From Evernia prunastri (taxonomy: Eukaryota; Ascomycota; Lecanoromycetes; Lecanorales; Parmeliaceae): a stretch of 64,000 nucleotides of DNA. Of this stretch, positions 45,423 through 56,774 are shown piece after piece (the stretch's first letter is position 1; the number at the start of each line of letters is the position of its first letter). Both the position numbers and the translations under genes were made by a program. Below the pieces are notes generated by a model that made no database searches, had not been told where the DNA came from, and worked only from the letters and a program-made list of their open reading frames with translations. The DNA is taken from NCBI GenBank assembly GCA_003184365.1, contig NKYR01000116.1, positions 1 to 64,000 on the forward strand, written 5' to 3'.

Positions 45423-45734
45423 CTACCCCCCCCCTCAGGCAAGCGATGCCCCAGCGCTGTAGATTGGCCTGCGAGTCGTCTGCGAGCAGAAAGGATAAAA
45501 ATAGTGGCGAGACCCCGGAGATTTCGGAGACGGCGGGGCCGCTTTGACTTGGCAACAGCGTTGTGCGGCCCTGGGTTCTCCGGATATTTGTTGTGATAGT
45601 CATTGACTACGTCCTGGGCCCCCTCAAACTCATCATTATCAGTATTCCACCAAGTGAGGGTATCGTCATCATCTTTCCATCTCACTTGGTACTGCAATTT
45701 GCCATAGTGACGGCGAGAGTCCAGGATATCTTCC
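45404..45734 (-). CDS. Gypsy Pol C-terminus: chromodomain and stop
   Basis: A Pol fragment that holds the chromodomain (KLQYQVRWKDDDDTLTWW, then NDEFEGAQDVVNDYHNKYP), a basic tail, and the stop at 45404, which falls 19 bp inside the 3' LTR. The chromodomain marks the element as a chromovirus. In this group it directs integration towards marked chromatin. Confidence 0.85.
45423..45436 (-). other. Polypurine tract of the gypsy element
   Basis: GAGGGGGGGGG then TAG on the minus strand, directly before the 3' LTR. This is the normal site for plus-strand priming. Confidence 0.75.
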
Positions 45735-45735
45735 N

Positions 45736-46802
45736 CGGCCAAGTACCTCATCAATGAGTGGGATTGGGTACTTGTTCTTCTTGGTAAGCTGGTTAAGTCT
45801 TCGGTAATCAACGCAAAAGCGTAGGCCTCCATTTGACTTTTCCGCAAAGAGGACTGGTGACGAGAATGGCGCTTGGCTAGGCACAATGAAGCCCTTATTG
45901 AGATGTTCGTCTAGGTACTCCTTGACTTTCTGGAGTTTGTGAGGCGGGAGAGGATAGATTCTGCTGCGGGGCAAATTGACGTCGGGTCCAGGCACATTGA
46001 GTTCGATCTTCGCATCGTACGGACGGTGGGGAGGGAGCTGATCTGCCCTAGAGCGATCAAAGACGTCCGCAAACCCATGGTACTCAGGGGGTAGTCGATG
46101 GAGGACTTCCCCAGGGCTCAGGGCGACCGTCTCATTAACTTGAACGGAGTCTGACTGGCTGGCCTCATACTCGGCGAGAGCATCAGTGATCTCAGTGTAG
46201 TTCAATGAGAATGTCTTAACGTTCTTATCCTTGCAGAGCGTCAAATAGGGAGCAGCCCCAATGGCGCAAATATCAATATCAGGATCTGAGCGGGACCTTG
46301 GTGTCGGAAGATCTTTATTCCTTTTCCCTGGGACCTTTTTCCTCTGAGAATCTGATTCCTGCTCTTCATCCCGACACGTAGGCCTAGGGGGTGCTTGGGG
46401 CTTAGCTGACGCTGGTACTGGCTGCGGAGAAAGCAGCTCTGGGGGAAGGCTAGGCAAGTCCTTAAGATCCGTGGGTTGGGCACTATCATGGCTGCAACGT
46501 CCGGGCCAGAAGAGTAGCTTGTCTCGCTGGCAGTCTAAGAGAACTTGATGCTTGTTCATCCAGGGCTTCCCAAGAATAAGACGATGCTGACCCAATGGTG
46601 CTAGGAGAAGGGGTACCGTGCTTTCCTTATGGCCACCAACGGAGAGATGTGGATAGATCGCCTGCGTAATAGGGTTCTTTGCCAGCTTGCCATCATATCC
46701 CTTCAATGGTCGGGGTGCAATGGGCGTCACTGCTATGTCTAGTGCTTGGCAGACTTCCAAAGCATACTCAGCGTCAATTACACAATATGCGCCAGTACAT
46801 CC
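45736..46802 (-). CDS. Gypsy Pol fragment: protease end, linker and RT start
   Basis: Reads from GCTGAYCVIDAEYALEV (protease, just after the active-site DSG) through LILGKPWMNKHQVLL, a Pro/Ser/Lys-rich linker of about 90 residues, and LPPEYHGFADVF to the start of reverse transcriptase (GLRFCVDYRRLNQLT). The frame is open. It is bounded by Ns on both sides. Confidence 0.85.
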
Positions 46803-46803
46803 N

Positions 46804-47029
46804 ATCTTCCACCACCCAGGCGTCTCCCTTAGGCGTCTCAACTGGCTGGGGGGAAGGATTCTTCTGGCCAGGCAGTGGGTCCGTCGGAGCGAGTGTCAAT
46901 AGCTTAGGACTGAAGACCGGACGGATCTTCATTGTGGGAGGGAGTTGAAGCTTGTATGCGGATCCCACGACTTTAATGACTTTGAAAGGCCCTTCGTTCT
47001 TATGTCCCAGCTTCTTTGATGGGCGCGTT
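46804..47029 (-). repeat. Duplicate contig piece: integrase C-terminus before chromodomain
   Basis: Repeats the sequence at about 47235-47460 with a few substitutions (for example GQKNPSPQP against GQKKPSPQP). Bounded by Ns. Confidence 0.85.
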
Positions 47030-47030
47030 N

Positions 47031-48263
47031 TCGGAGACGGCGGGGCCGCTTTGACTTGGCAACAGCGTTGTGCGGCCCTGGGTTCTCCGGATATTTGTTG
47101 TGATAGTCATTGACTACGTCCTGGGCCCCCTCAAACTCATCATTATCAGTATTCCACCAAGTGAGGGTATCGTCATCATCTTTCCATCTCACTTGGTACT
47201 GCAATTTGCCATAGTGACGGCGAGAGTCCAGGATATCTTCCACCACCCAGGCGTCTCCCTTAGGCGTCTCAACTGGCTGGGGGGAAGGTTTCTTCTGGCC
47301 AGGCAGTGGGTCCGTCGGAGCGAGTGTCAATAGCTTAGGACTGAAGACCGGACGGATCTTCATTGTATGAGGGAGTTGAAGCTTGTATGCGGATCCCACG
47401 ACTTTAATGACTTTGAAAGGCCCTTCGTTCTTATGTCCCAGCTTCTTTGATGGGCGCGTTGTTTCAATGTTGCGGCTGTCTAAGAAGACTATCTCTCCTT
47501 TCTTGAATTCGATATCGAGGCGATGTTTGTTCACTTGTGTAGCCATGCTCTCCCGAGCATGCTCCAAATTTGTCTGACATAGGCGAGGATATCCTTCATA
47601 TGATCAGAGATATCTGCCGCCTTAGCAGCATCCAGTCGCTGGCGAGTGGTTTCATAGTCGGTAGGATCCGCGGAGAAGCTCATGCGAGGATTGAATCCCT
47701 TATTAGCAAAGAAGGGTGTCACTTTGGTAGAGGCGGATTGAGCGTCATTGTCTGCAAATTCCGCAATAGGAAGCCACTTGGCCCAGTCATCCTGCATGTG
47801 ACTGCAATAAGTTCGTAAGTGATGTTCTAGATCCTGATTGGCACGCTCTGTCTGTCCGTCAGTCTCCGGATGGAATGCTGTAGACAGTTTGGCCTCTATG
47901 CCGAGCCGTTGGCAGAAAGACTTCCAGACGGTCGCTATAAACTGTGGCCCTCTATCGGAGATAATGCTGAGAGGCAGGCCATGAAGCCTAAAGACCTCCT
48001 TCAGGAGTATTAGCACGGTTGCTTCAGCAGTCGTTCCCCCGTCTTCCGTAGTGCAGGGAACGTAATGACGTTCTTTAGTCAGCCTGTCTATGAGGACACA
48101 AATAGAGTTCCATTGCTCTGACATAGGGAGCCCAGTAATGAAGTCCATGCTGATATCTTGCCAACGCTTTTGAGGGATAGGTAGTGGCTGCAAGAGACCA
48201 TGCTGGCGATCCCGAGAGGCCTTAGTGCGATGGCATGTATAGCAGTTGCGAATATATTGAGCA
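47031..48263 (-). pseudogene. Gypsy Pol fragment: integrase core to chromodomain, one-base frameshift
   Basis: Runs from the integrase zinc-binding region end (AQYIRNCYTCHRTK) through the DDE core (DFITGLP, SIISDRGPQF, ETDGQTERANQDLE) to the chromodomain. At 47569-47571 it has TTT where the copy at 48309-48312 has TTTT, so the frame breaks after ILAYVRQ. The part beyond the break (MATQVNKHRLDIEFKKGEI, GPFKVIKVVG) is intact in the other frame. Confidence 0.85.
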
Positions 48264-48264
48264 N

Positions 48265-49558
48265 GTTTGTTCACTTGTGTAGCCATGCTCTCCCGAGCAT
48301 GCTCCAAATTTTGTCTGACATAGGCGAGGATATCCTTCATATGATCAGAGATATCTGCCGCCTTAGCAGCATCCAGTCGCTGGCGAGTGGTTTCATAGTC
48401 GGTAGGATCCGCGGAGAAGCTCATGCGAGGATTGAATCCCTTATTAGCAAAGAAGGGTGTCACTTTGGTAGAGGCGGATTGAGCGTCATTGTCTGCAAAT
48501 TCCGCAATAGGAAGCCACTTGGCCCAGTCATCCTGCATGTGACTGCAATAAGTTCGTAAGTGATGTTCTAGATCCTGATTGGCACGCTCTGTCTGTCCGT
48601 CAGTCTCCGGATGGAATGCTGAAGACAGTTTGGCCTCTATGCCGAGCCGTTGGCAGAAAGACTTCCAGACGGTGGCTATAAACTGTGGCCCTCTATCGGA
48701 GATAATGCTGAGAGGCAGGCCATGAAGCCTAAAGACCTCCTTCAGGAGTATTAGCACGGTTGCTTCAGCAGTCGTTCCCCCGTCTTCCGTAGTGCAGGGA
48801 ACGTAATGACGTTCTTTAGTCAGCCTGTCTATGAGGACACAAATAGAGTTCCATTGCTCTGACATAGGGAGCCCAGTAATAAAGTCCATGCTGATATCTT
48901 GCCAACGCTTTTGAGGGATAGGTAGTGGCTGCAAGAGACCATGCTGGCGATCCCGAGAGGCCTTAGTGCGATGGCATGTATAGCAGTTGCGAATATATTG
49001 AGCAATGGTATCCTTCATACCTCTCCAGTAGTATTCTCGACTGAGTAGTTCCTTAGTGCGCTGTACCCCAGGATGGCCACATGCTGGTTGATCATGAATT
49101 TCACGAATGATCTCGGTATGCATTGACTCTGGTACCCAGACTCTATGGGCGTAGTACAGTACTCCATCATGGACTGCACATTTGAGGAGTGGGATGCCAT
49201 GGACTTTTTCTTTATCTTCTTCTTTGGCTTGGCGCAGTTCCATGCACATGGCATCATTGCGATTGGCTTCGCAAACCTGATGATAGATAGGATCATCAAC
49301 CGCTGAGATTTCTATGCCATCGAGTTCCAATCGATCAGGCGTAAGGATTGTTTGATGCATTTGTCTAAGGCGATCGTCGTCCGGGGCCTGGGGCTTAGAA
49401 CCGGCCATTCTGGTGAGAGCATCGGCCTTAGAATTCTGAAGCCCAGGCCTGAACTGGATTTTGATATTGAATTCTGACAAGAGATCCAAATATCTAGCTT
49501 GACGTCGACTCAGGTCACGTCCCTCTGCAAAGTACATTAGGCCCTTGTGATCAGTGAA
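48265..49558 (-). CDS. Gypsy Pol fragment: RNase H end and integrase
   Basis: Open across the whole piece. It begins in RNase H (FTDHKGLMYFAEGR, then NSKADALTR). The integrase HHCC zinc domain follows (REIHDQPACGHPGV, then CYTCHRTK), then the catalytic core with D (DFITGLP), D (SDRGPQF) and E (DGQTERANQDLE), ending at MATQVNK. It gives the best full integrase in the window. Confidence 0.9.
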
Positions 49559-49559
49559 N

Positions 49560-50081
49560 AGGCCATGAAGCCTAAAGATCTCCTTCAGGAGTATTAGCAC
49601 GGTTGCTTCAGCAGTCGTTCCCCCGTCTTCCGTAGTGCAGGGAACGTAACGACGTTCTTTAGTCAGCCTGTCTATGAGGACACAAATAGAGTTCCATTGC
49701 TCTGACATAGGGAGCCCAGTAATGAAGTCCATGCTGATATCTTGCCAACGCTTTTGAGGGATAGGTAGTGGCTGCAAGAGACCATGNTTCTATGCCATCG
49801 AGTTCCAATCGATCAGGCGTAAGGATTGTTTGATGCATTTGTCTAAGGCGATCGTCGTCCGGGGCCTGGGGCTTAGAACCGGCCATTCTGGTCAGAGCAT
49901 CGGCCTTAGAATTCTGAAGCCCAGGCCTGAACTGGATTTTGATATTGAATTCTGACAAGAGGTCCAAATATCTAGCTTGACGTCGACTCAGGTCACGTCC
50001 CTCTGCAAAGTACATTAGGCCCTTGTGATCAGTGAAGATCTTGACGGGGATGTCAGTGCATTCAAGCTCAGGTCGCCAGTG
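49560..50081 (-). repeat. Duplicate contig pieces: integrase core (49560-49786) and RNase H (49788-50081)
   Basis: Two short pieces joined by an N at 49787. The first repeats integrase sequence around QKRWQDISMDFITGLP. The second repeats RNase H and extends it upstream (HWRPELECTDIPVKIF). Both are nearly identical to the longer piece at 48265-49558 where they overlap. Confidence 0.85.
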
Positions 50082-50082
50082 N

Positions 50083-50892
50083 GGATCAACTTTAAGACCT
50101 TCTGTTGAAACTAGAAGTCCAAGAAACTTCGTTTCCTGCACGTGGAATTCGCACTTGAGGATATCTGCTTGCAGGCCTGCTTCCCGAAGCTTTTCCAGAA
50201 CTTGTTTAACGTGCCTAACGTGCTCCTTTCGAGTCTTGCTATAGATGAGAATATCGTCCAAGTACGCCTGGCAGAACTCATTGAGAAATTCGAACAGGAC
50301 CTCGTTCATGTATTGCTGGAATATGGCAGGGCCATTTGTCAGTCCGAATGGCATGACTCGATACTTGTATGCACCGAGAGACGTAATAAATGTAGTGTAG
50401 TCCTCGCTCTCGGGATGCATGCGAATTTTATTGAAAGCAGCAATGATATCGAGGCGCGTGAGATACTTGCATCCCTGGACTCGGCCAAGTACCTCATCAA
50501 TGAGTGGGATTGGGTACTTGTTCTTCTTGGTAAGCTGGTTAAGTCTTCGGTAATCAACGCAAAAGCGTAGGCCTCCATTTGACTTTTCCGCAAAGAGGAC
50601 TGGTGACGAGAATGGCGCTTGGCTAGGCACAATGAAGCCCTTATTGAGATGTTCGTCTAGGTACTCCTTGACTTTCTGGAGTTTGTGAGGCGGGAGAGGA
50701 TAGATTCTGCTGCGGGGCAAATTGACGTCGGGTCCAGGCACATTGAGTTCGATCTTCGCATCGTACGGACGGTGGGGAGGTAGCCGATCTGCCCTAGAGC
50801 GATCAAAGACGTCCGCAAACCCATGGTACTCAGGGGGTAGTCGATGGAGGACTTCCCCAGGGCTCAGGGCGACCGTCTCATTAACTTGAACT
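50083..50892 (-). CDS. Gypsy Pol fragment: reverse transcriptase
   Basis: A nearly full RT palm and fingers in one open frame: PSQAPFSSPVLFAEKSNGG, FCVDYRRLN, LDIIAAFNKIRM, MPFGLTNGPAIFQQYMN, the catalytic YLDDILIYS, and FLGLLVSTEGLKVD. At 50892 the copy breaks off into unrelated sequence. Confidence 0.92.
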
Positions 50893-51333
50893 TAGTATCC
50901 TAAATCTCTTCCCTGTAGCAAACAATGGCAACCATGAGGCTGAATCACGCAAATGGCAATCATGAGGCTATACAGAAAGTCGATACGTGGTTGCGTCTAC
51001 CTAACGCCAGGGCTCTGAGTCCAATAGAGGCCTGAAAAGGCATATCCTCGTAACCCCAGCGCTAGACTAACTCCCATGCTTCTAGCAGCATAGACCTGGA
51101 GTGAAAAACGAAGCTATATACATGCAACAGGCGTGGGCGGGCGGGACGAAAGAATGCTATGACTCTGAAAGAGATCAATTCGAATGAAGAGTCAAATGCA
51201 GATAGAAGCCAGCTACTTATGCTGCTTCCTAATGAGCTACCTCCCCTGTAGAGGACACGTATTCCAACATTCCAACCAAGGCCTGAAACGATATAAGCGA
51301 TATTAAGGCCTACTAACCCCCTGTCATGCAGGC
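50893..51333. other. Unrelated 441-bp segment fused to the gypsy fragment
   Basis: Starts exactly where the other copies read on into CTTGAACGGAGTCTG. It shows no similarity to the element and no long open frame. It may be flanking DNA of a truncated copy, a nested insertion, or a contig chimera. It ends at the N at 51334. Confidence 0.6.
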
Positions 51334-51334
51334 G

Positions 51335-51760
51335 NCATCAATGAGTGGGATTGGGTACTTGTTCTTCTTGGTAAGCTGGTTAAGTCTTCGGTAATCAACG
51401 CAAAAGCGTAGGCCTCCATTTGACTTTTCCGCAAAGAGGACTGGTGACGAGAATGGCGCTTGGCTAGGCACAATGAAGCCCTTGTTGAGATGTTCGTCTA
51501 GGTACTCCTTGACTTTCTGGAGTTTGTGAGGCGGGAGAGGATAGATTCTGCTGCGGGGCAAATTGACGNCCAGGCACATTGAGTTCGATCTTCGCATCGT
51601 ACGGACGGTGGGGAGGTAGCTGATCTGCCCTAGAGCGATCAAAGACGTCCGCAAACCCATGGTACTCAGGGGGTAGTCGATGGAGGACTTCCCCAGGGCT
51701 CAGGGCGACCGTCTCATTAACTTGAACGGAGTCTGACTGGCTGGCCTCATACTCGGCGAG
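51335..51760 (-). repeat. Duplicate contig pieces: RT start (51335-51568) and protease-RT linker (51570-51760)
   Basis: Both repeat parts of 45736-46802. The second piece ends at the 137-base N run. Confidence 0.85.
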
Positions 51761-51897
51761 NNNNNNNNNNNNNNNNNNNNNNNNNNNNNNNNNNNNNNNN
51801 NNNNNNNNNNNNNNNNNNNNNNNNNNNNNNNNNNNNNNNNNNNNNNNNNNNNNNNNNNNNNNNNNNNNNNNNNNNNNNNNNNNNNNNNNNNNNNNNN
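51761..51897. other. Assembly gap of 137 Ns
   Basis: Sized scaffold gap between two gypsy fragments. Content unknown. Confidence 0.98.
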
Positions 51898-52586
51898 TCT
51901 CTTGGGATGAGAGTTCGGTGTCCACTAGAAAGGGACGGCGTGCATATGGATTCTCTGGGTTATCCATAAGGCACACTTCGTCAACTCTTGCTGTGTTTCT
52001 AGCAAGAGTGGCTAGTTTTTTGATTCTTCATCGGAGGATACTTGATCAAGACCGAAAACNGCGTCAATTACACAATATGCGCCAGTACATCCAGAATCAG
52101 CAAGAGCTTTCAGCGAGATAGTCTTCTGTTGGGATGAGAGTTCGGTGTCCACTAGAAAGGGACGGCGTGCATATGGATTCTCTGGGTTATCCATAAGGCA
52201 CACTTCGTCAACTCATGCTGTGTTTCTAGCAAGAGTGGCTAGTTTTTTGATTCTTCATCGGAGGATACTTGATCAAGACCGAAAACTTGCTCTCCGCGCG
52301 GTATCTCATGGATTCCAACTTCATTGACTTTGGTAGCCTGAATGGCCAACTGAGCGGCACGTCCAGCAGTGTTCTGAGGTGTGTTGGGAGCATGTTGGCT
52401 AGGCAGACAGTTTGCTTTCCCACAGGTCCAGCAGTTCCGATCAGGGCTTGGCTGGAGAGGGGTTCGAACAGGGATAGCTACCGCACGAGAGGTTGCTGGG
52501 ACTAGCGCCGTTGATGCTGCAGTGCTCCGTCGAGGGGAAGAGGCTGTTGCTCGGGGAGTCTCTTTCTCTTTTGATTTGACTTTGAG
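51898..52586 (-). repeat. Duplicate contig pieces: gag-pol junction, two copies
   Basis: 51898-52059 and 52061-52586 both hold the end of gag (DQVSSDEESKN, stop TAG), the slippery site and the start of pol (CLMDNPENPYARRPF). The first copy is open in the -1 frame, while the second has TGA at 52215-52213. Confidence 0.85.
52015..52021 (-). promoter_or_regulatory. -1 ribosomal frameshift heptamer A AAA AAC at the gag-pol junction
   Basis: The gag frame reads TCA AAA AAC TAG, so the heptamer is in the X XXY YYZ register and touches the gag stop. The pol frame is -1 relative to gag. The hairpin CTAGC-CACTCTT-GCTAG follows at once. Other copies lie at 52242-52248 and 52819-52825. In this copy the -1 frame is open into pol. 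Confidence 0.7.
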
Positions 52587-52587
52587 N

Positions 52588-52780
52588 TGGGCGTCACTGC
52601 TATGTCTAGTGCTTGGCAGACTTCCAAAGCATACTCAGCGTCAATTACACAATATGCGCCAGTACATCCAGAATCAGCAAGAGCTTTCAGCGAGATAGTC
52701 TTCTCTTGGGATGAGAGTTCGGTGTCCACTAGAAAGGGACGGCGTGCATATGGATTCTCTGGGTTATCCATAAGGCACAC
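52588..52780 (-). CDS. Gypsy Pol start: aspartic protease active site
   Basis: Reads CLMDNPENPYARRPFLVDT, then ISLKALADSGCTGAYCVID. The protease triad is DSG rather than the more common DTG. DSG occurs in known retroelement proteases, so activity is possible. In this copy a TGA at 52792-52790 blocks the -1 frame between the slippery site and pol. Confidence 0.8.
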
Positions 52781-52815
52781 TTCGTCAACTCATGCTGTGT
52801 TTCTAGCAAGAGTGG

Positions 52816-53779
52816 CTAGTTTTTTGATTCTTCATCGGAGGATACTTGATCAAGACCGAAAACTTGCTCTCCGCCCGGCATCTCATGGATTCCAACTTCA
52901 TTGACTTTGGTAGCCTGAATGGCCAACTGAGCGGCACGTCCAGCAGTGTTCTGAGGTGTGTTGGGAGCATGTTGGCTAGGCAGACAGTTTACTTTCCCAC
53001 AGGTCCAGCAGTTCCGATCAGGGCTTGGCTGGAGAGGGGGTCGAACAGGGATAGCTACCGCACGAGAGGTTGCTGGGACTAGCGCCGTTGATGCTGCAGT
53101 GCTCCGTCGAGGGGAAGAGGCTGTTGCTCGGGGAGTCTCTTTCTCTTTTGATTTGACTTTGAGTTTCCAGTCCGCTCGCTGATTGTCGTCTAGGCGAAAG
53201 AGATAGTCTCGATATTCTTTCATAGTCGGGAAAGACTTGTCCATCAAATGATTTCTAAGACGGGAGGGGAGCTTTCTCTTCATTGATGAGATGATATGAC
53301 GATCATCAGGATTGTAGTGCAGGACTCCAATAATTCGGGAGAACGTATAGATGAAATCTCGGAAGGAGTCACTGCTTGCCATAGTGATTCCATCAAATTC
53401 TCGTTCTGCCGTGACCTCACGGTGCTGATCCTCAAACAATCCAGACAGCTCATCAAGAAGTTCGTCAAGGGGACGATAGGGATCCTCTGCGCCCTTGCGT
53501 CGTCGATTGTATGTTATTTCGCCAGCATTTCCGCCGATACGACTCAGCGTATAGATCAGTTTCTTTGACTCTGTAGGATAATGGTCGGCATTGACATCGA
53601 GCTTCTCCATTATCTTGATATGCCACTCGTCCCACTTAGGGTCAACGCCGTCAGTAAACATAGGAGGATCAGGGCTCTTAGGTGACAGTCGTTCTTTCGT
53701 GACTTCTGGCTGAGACTGAGTTCGCTGTTTCTTCTTTAGATCCTTATTCTCTTGCTTCAATGCAAAGACTTCATCTTGA
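52816..53779 (-). CDS. Gypsy Gag: capsid and zinc-knuckle part
   Basis: About 315 codons, open to the gag stop. The capsid-like part contains FTDGVDPKWDEWHIKIMEKL, LIYTLSRIGGNAGEITY, FRDFIYTFSRIIGVL and RLRNHLMDKSF. A Ser/Thr/Ala-rich stretch follows, then CWTCGKVNCLPSQH, a CX2CX4CX4H knuckle in place of the usual CX2CX4HX4C. It ends VFGLDQVSSDEESKN. Confidence 0.85.
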
Positions 53780-53780
53780 N

Positions 53781-54957
53781 GAGATAGTCTCGATATTCTT
53801 TCATAGTCGGGAAAGACTTGTCCATCAAATGATCTCTAAGACGGGAGGGGAGCTTTCTCTTCATTGATGAGATGATATGACGATCATCAGGATTGTAGTG
53901 CAGGACTCCAATAATTCGGGAGAACGTATAGATGAAATCTCGGAAGGAGTCACTGCTTGCCATAGTGAGTTCATCAAATTCTCGTTCTGCCGTGACCTCA
54001 CGGTGCTGATCCTCAAACAATCCAGACAGCTCATCAAGAAGTTCGTCAAGGGTACGATAGGGATCCTCTGCGCCCTTGCGTCGTCGATTGTATGTTATTT
54101 CGCCAGCCTTTCCGCCGATACGACTCAGCGTATAGATCAGTTTCTTTGACTCTGTGGGATAATGGTCGGCATTGACATCGAGCTTCTCCATTATCTTGAT
54201 ATGCCACTCGTCCCACTTAGGGTCAACGCCGTCAGTAAACATAGGAGGATCAGGGCTCTTAGGTGACAGTCGTTCTTTCGTGACTTCTGGCTGAGACTGA
54301 GTTCGCTGTTTCTTCTTTAGNCAGACAGCTCATCAAGAAGTTCGTCAAGGGTACGATAGGGATCCTCTGCGCCCTTGCGTCGTCGATTGTATGTTATTTC
54401 GCCAGCCTTTCCGCCGATACGACTCAGCGTATAGATCAGTTTCTTTGATTCTGTAGGATAATGGTCGGCATTGACATCGAGCTTCTCCATTATCTTGATA
54501 TGCCACTCGTCTCACTTAGGGTCAACGCCGTCAGTAAACATAGGAGGATCAGGGCTCTTAGGTGACAGTCGTTCTTTCGTGACTTCTGGATGAGACTGAG
54601 TTCGCTGTTTCTTCTTTAGATCCTTATTCTCTTGCTTCAATGCAAAGACTTCATCTTGAAGGTCTGTAAAGTCTTCTTCTCGGAGTTGTTGTACCTCTGT
54701 TTTCTTCTGTTCTCGTTCAAGCGCTAAGATCTTNGAAGGAGTCACTGCTTGCCATAGTGAGTTCATCAAATTCTCGTTCTGCCGTGACCTCACGGTGCTG
54801 ATCCTCAAACAATCCAGACAGCTCATCAAGAAGTTCGTCAAGGGTACGATAGGGATCCTCTGCGCTCTTGCGTCGTCGATTGTATGTTATTTCGCCAGCC
54901 TTTCCGCCGATACGACTCAGCGTATAGATCAATTTCTTTGACTCTGTAGGATAATGG
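53781..54957 (-). repeat. Duplicate contig pieces of Gag (53781-54320, 54322-54733, 54735-54957)
   Basis: Three pieces that repeat the coiled-coil and capsid part of Gag with small differences (for example GGKAGEITY for GGNAGEITY, EFDELTM for EFDGITM), so at least two slightly different copies fed the assembly. Confidence 0.85.
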
Positions 54958-54958
54958 N

Positions 54959-56301
54959 TTTAGATCCTTATTCTCTTGCTTCAATGCAAAGACTTCATCT
55001 TGAAGGTCTGTAAAGTCTTCTTCTCGGAGTTGTTGTACCTCTGTTTTCTTCTGTTCTCGTTCAAGCGCTAAGATCTTGGCTTGAATTTCTGTGTTAACCT
55101 TCTCATAGTGCCCGATAGCCAGGGCATAGCGATCAAGTTGCTCTGTATTGTGAATGCCAGCATCGCGTTGCTCACGGAGAGTTTGAATCATTTCTAGGAC
55201 TGAGAGTACGTTGCTCTCTACGGACTGAGTTAGGTCCTCAGGGGAGTTGATATTCCATGGATCCAGGGTTGTATCGAAGTTCTCTCCGTCCTTTGGGATC
55301 ACTGAAAGTCTTCGATCTTTCGTTTGTTTCAAGAGGCTGCTGGCTCCTTGTTGAATTTCCTTGAGAGACCCTTGCAGTTCTGTCATATCAAGTGGAGTAG
55401 CCTCGTTTACCGCGCTCAAATTTGCCATGTTGAGAGGAAGTTAGCTCTGAAAGTTGGTTTGTTGGGGGGGATTGGTTTGCACGAATGCTGGGGTGCTTGC
55501 ACGTATGCAGCGAGACCTCCTCGTAAGGGGTTTTCCTTGTGGTCAACAAGTCCTAGCCACGAATGGTTCGTTTTGCCTGTAGGTAGGCCACACCCGAGTG
55601 TCCAATGATCTGCTATCGAAACAGCTTCACAACGGTCCCGTTTGACAATTTTATTTTACTGTTCGCTTGCCAGTACGAACGGAAGGGTGGATGATCTAGT
55701 TGTAGTGTCAGAACCGTGCCCAGAGTCAAGTCTAATGGGGGTAAATTGAATAAGACAACTAGATAAGGAGGAAATATGTACAGAAGAAGAGCGCTTAAAT
55801 ACTAGGAAGAATCCCCGCTAGCCTATGTGTCAATGGGAATGTGTCAATAACCAATAAACACTCTATGTGCTAGACACATAGCCATAAACACTCCCTATGT
55901 GCCTGACACCTAGGGTACGTCCGTAACANCTCTACGGACTGAGTTAGGTCCTCAGGGGAGTTGATATTCCATGGATCCAGGGTTGTATCGAAGTTCTCTC
56001 CGTCCTTTGGGATCACTGAAAGTCTTCGATCTTTCGTTTGTTTTAAGAGGCTGCTGGCTCCTTGTTGAATTTCCTTGAGAGACTCTTGCAGTTCTGTTAT
56101 ATCAAGTGGAGTAGCCTCGTTTACCGCGCTCAAATTTGCCATGTTGAGAGGAAGTTAGCTCTGAAAGTTGGTTTGTTGGGGGGGATTGGTTTGCACGAAT
56201 GCTGGGGTGCTTGCACGTATGCAGCGAGACCTCCTCGTAAGGGGTTTTCCTTGTGGTCAACAAGTCCTAGCCACGAATGGTTCGTTTTGCCTGTAGGTAG
56301 G
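54959..56301 (-). repeat. Duplicate contig pieces: Gag start, leader and LTR copy B
   Basis: 54959-55428 carries the Gag N-terminus with start at 55428, 55429-55705 the leader, 55706-55928 an LTR. After the N at 55929 the Gag start occurs again (55930-56142) with leader to 56301. Confidence 0.85.
55706..55928 (-). repeat. LTR copy B
   Basis: 223 bp, same ends as copies A and C. Directly followed by an N and then Gag sequence, which no real element would show. This is a scaffold join. Confidence 0.93.
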
Positions 56302-56302
56302 N

Positions 56303-56774
56303 TCTTTAGATCCTTATTCTCTTGCTTCAATGCAAAGACTTCATCTTGAAGGTCTGTAAAGTCTTCTTCTCGGAGTTGTTGTACCTCTGTTTTCTTCTGT
56401 TCTCGTTCAAGCGCTAAGATCTTGGCTTGAATTTCTGTGTTAACCTTCTCATAGTGCCCGATAGCCAGGGCATAGCGATCAAGTTGCTCTGTATTGTGAA
56501 TGCCAGCATCGCGTTGCTCACGGAGAGTTTGAATCATTTCTAGGACTGAGAGTACGTTGCTCTCTACGGACTGAGTTAGGTCCTCAGGGGAGTTGATATT
56601 CCATGGATCCAGGGTTGTATCGAAGTTCTCTCCGTCCTTTGGGATCACTGAAAGTCTTCGATCTTTCGTTTGTTTTAAGAGGCTGCTGGCTCCTTGTTGA
56701 ATTTCCTTGAGAGACTCTTGCAGTTCTGTTATATCAAGTGGAGTAGCCTCGTTTACCGCGCTCAAATTTGCCAT
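56303..56774 (-). CDS. Gypsy Gag N-terminus
   Basis: Starts MANLSAVNEATPLDITELQ at 56774. A Gln/Glu-rich coiled-coil follows (HYEKVNTEIQAKILALERE, then EVFALKQENKDLK). The leader between the LTR and this ATG is 277 bp. The sequence just after the LTR reads CTACAACTAGATC, not the TGG expected of a tRNA primer-binding site. Confidence 0.85.
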
